DNA of 64,000 bases from Pseudo-nitzschia pungens (lineage: Eukaryota > Bacillariophyta > Bacillariophyceae > Bacillariales > Bacillariaceae): contig CM074759.1 of NCBI GenBank assembly GCA_037355855.1, positions 2,480,001 through 2,544,000 of the forward strand, given 5' to 3'. Below the pieces are notes generated by a model. It did no database searches, was not told where the DNA came from, and saw only the letters and a list, made by a program, of their open reading frames with translations. The position numbers and the translations under genes were made by a program. Positions 62,206-64,000 of this stretch are shown piece after piece. Position 1 is the first letter of the stretch. Every line of letters starts with the position of its first letter.

Positions 62206-62796
62206 ATGGCCAATACCATCCACACCGGACCACGCATAATCAATCGATTTGCGGACGTCTGTGTGGAGGTATTGGACCACAAGGGAAGGGGGAGGATGCT
62301 CCGGGGCCTACTCGACTCCGGGTGCTCCAAATCCATCATACTAAGGCACTTTGTCAACCGAAGTCAACTAATGAACCGAGACCAAAGATCTGTCACCTAC
62401 AACACATATGGAGGCAAGTTCAGAACCAAGTCTGCGGCTTCAGTGGGACTAAGGCTGATAGAATTTTCAAACTCCAAGACCATCAAATGGACCTTCCAAG
62501 TGGATGAGTATCATCACCATGAGGAAGTACCCTATGACATGATTATAGGATCCGATCTAATGGCACAACTGGGACTGGATATAAAATACAGCTCCCGTAC
62601 GATCGAATGGCAGGGTGACCTCATTCCCATGAAGGGGATGGGGGAGCTCTCTGACCCGGACAAATGTGAGGCAGTATTCTTTGCCAACACACAAAGTCCA
62701 ATCCTCCAACAAGAGGAAGAAGGGCAAAACAAATTGGTACTGGGGCCCAGCAGAGCAGAAAGCTTTCATGGAGGCGAAGAGGATGCTCGCAGATGA
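62206..62796 (+). pseudogene. pol: Gypsy-A protease fused out of frame past an RT deletion
   Basis: It reads MANTIHTGPRIINRFADVCV with a retropepsin motif LLDSGCSKSII near residue 38, and DMIIGSDLMAQLGLDI. To ILQQEEE it matches the A1 pol; the RT is then absent. The remaining residues (NKLVLGPSRAES to the stop at 62796) are out-of-frame RNase H sequence. The protease domain itself looks complete. Confidence 0.88.
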
Positions 62797-64000
62797 AGCG
62801 AAACTCGCATTCCCGGATTTTACGAAACCATTTCACCTCTACTCAGACGCCAGTGACAGGCAACTGGGAGCAACCGTATGTCAAGATGGCAAACCCCTTG
62901 GTTTCTACACAAGGAAACTGAACTCAGCGCAGCTCAACTACACTGTCGGGGAAAAAGAACTCCTTGGTATAGTGGAGGGCTTGAAAGCGTTTGAGGGAAT
63001 CCTACGAGGACAAGATGTAATTATTCACACAGACCACCTTAACCTGCTCTATCAGCAGATGCCCACCCAAAGGATGGTCCGATGGAGACTCCTCATGGAG
63101 GAGTTCCACCCCGTAGTCAAGCACGTTGCTGGCGAAGACAACGATGCAGCAGACGCGCTGTCTCGCCTGGACATCACAGATGACCCAGCGGACACAGTGG
63201 AATGGCTACCACCAAATAAGCCCCTCACCTACGCGGATGAGGAAGAGCACCTCCGGCAACTCCTATTCCCACTTGGAGAAGCGCCGGAAGAATTCCAGGG
63301 CAATAGTGCATTCCCACTTGCCCCGGACATGATTCAGTTCTACCAGCAACAGGACACAGGAATCGTGAATGCTCTGGAAAAAGACAATCGGCTAACCACC
63401 AAAATGGTGGAAGGTTACAACCTAATCCATAAAGAAGGAAAGATCCTGATTCCCGATAAACTCAAGGATAGAGTTATGGAATGGTACCACAGCATGTTGG
63501 TCCATCCCGGAGAAAAGAGAATGGAACAGAGCATACGCTCAGTCTTCACCTGGAAAGGCCTACGGAAGGACGTCCAGGACCTTTGTAAGCACTGCCACAC
63601 GTGTCAGATGTTTAAGAAGAGTGGCCGGAAGAAGTATGGACTACTACCGGAAAAAGCAGCTGAGGTCACCAAATGGCAGAGGGTCAATGTGGACCTCTGG
63701 GGACCTGCAACTGTCCACAACAAGAATGGTAAAGACTACCAAATCCACGTCCTCACCATGGTGGACCCAGTGACCGGATGGTTTGAACTGGCTCACCTGA
63801 AGGACTCCCCAAATGCAGCAGAAACTCAACGATTGTTGGACAGTACCTGGCTGGCAAGATATCCGCGCCCAAAGGAAATTGGCTTTGATGGCGGGAGTGA
63901 GTTCAAAGCAGAGTTCCAAGAGCTCTGCGAGAACATGGGGATGAAAAGAAAGCCCAGCGGGGCTTGGAACCCACAATCCAACTCGGTGTTGGAAAGGATC
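62733..64000 (+). pseudogene. pol: Gypsy-A RNase H and integrase, partial, RT missing
   Basis: An open frame to the window edge, shifted relative to the protease. RNase H: NWYWGPAEQKAFMEAKRML, LYSDASDRQLGATV, YTVGEKELLGIVEGL, IIHTDHLNLLY and ADALSRL. Integrase: an HHCC zinc region (YHSMLVHPGEKRM to CKHCHTC), then the core with VDLWGPA, GFDGGSEFKAEF and NSVLERI for the D, D and E positions. It cannot be translated from the gag-pol start because of the frame change at the deletion. Confidence 0.9.

Larger units (their letters stand above)
59846..64000 (+). mobile_element. Gypsy-A copy A3, RT-deleted (right end outside window)
   Basis: 5' LTR, leader, gag, protease, RNase H and integrase in order on the plus strand, inserted in Gypsy-C RNase H. 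CCTCC (59841-59845) would be the left target copy. The RT domain is missing: protease sequence joins directly to the RNase H start near 62733. The gag is the best preserved of the family. Confidence 0.92.

Noticed and set aside
1..64000. Viral genome or envelope-bearing retrovirus
   Set aside because: No envelope-like ORF follows any integrase, and the termini, target duplications and gene order are those of retrotransposons.

Overview
This window is eukaryotic nuclear DNA from a draft assembly (one 500-base run of N). It is almost entirely nested retrotransposons, with one decayed host-type gene that carries a GT-AG intron. The style of the long terminal repeat (LTR) gag and pol proteins, the very long LINE ORFs and the intron-containing unknown protein suggest a diatom or other stramenopile. 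That placement is inference only; no species marker is present.

Names used here. Gypsy-A, Gypsy-B and Gypsy-C are three Ty3/gypsy-type LTR families with protease, reverse transcriptase (RT) with a YIDD site, RNase H and integrase. D is a gag-only LTR element related to B. LINE-1, LINE-2 and LINE-3 are three copies of one large non-LTR family with ORF1, then ORF2 (endonuclease, RT, RNase H, CCHC finger).

Layout. 1-3627: Gypsy-A copy A1 on the minus strand, its end lying off the left edge, sitting in a LINE 3' fragment (3628-3821). 3972-4955: a 181-bp satellite. 5214-5535: an isolated Gypsy-B LTR. 5536-5842: the 5' flank of the host gene. 5843-30680: LINE-1 (minus), which landed on the gene's start codon and duplicated it. 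LINE-1 was in turn hit by full-length LINE-2 (13642-23951, plus) and by D (24811-27846). 30687-32816: the host gene body, with an assembly gap, one intron and two in-frame stops. From about 33400 rightwards: Gypsy-C, broken by a D-type LTR remnant (34489-34774), by Gypsy-B (35353-57864) and by Gypsy-A copy A3 (59846 to the edge). Gypsy-B itself contains Gypsy-A copy A2 (35921-40693) and LINE-3 (43925-55933).

Most junctions are proven by target-site duplications (TSDs): 5 bp for LTR elements (CCCTG, GTTCC, ATGGG) and 16-19 bp for LINEs. LTR mismatches counted by eye agree with the nesting: B about 4/327, A2 1/209 inside B, D 1/317. The only intact long retroelement genes in the window are LINE-1 ORF2, LINE-2 ORF1, the D gag, the A3 gag and the visible part of the A1 pol. 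Everything else is frameshifted, deleted or interrupted.

Recurring features that may matter biologically: a perfect palindrome directly after the 5' LTR, where a tRNA primer site is expected; a conserved double hairpin at the LINE 3' end; unrelated tandem arrays at the same position upstream of LINE ORF1; and a block of about 165 bp shared by LINEs and LTR elements.
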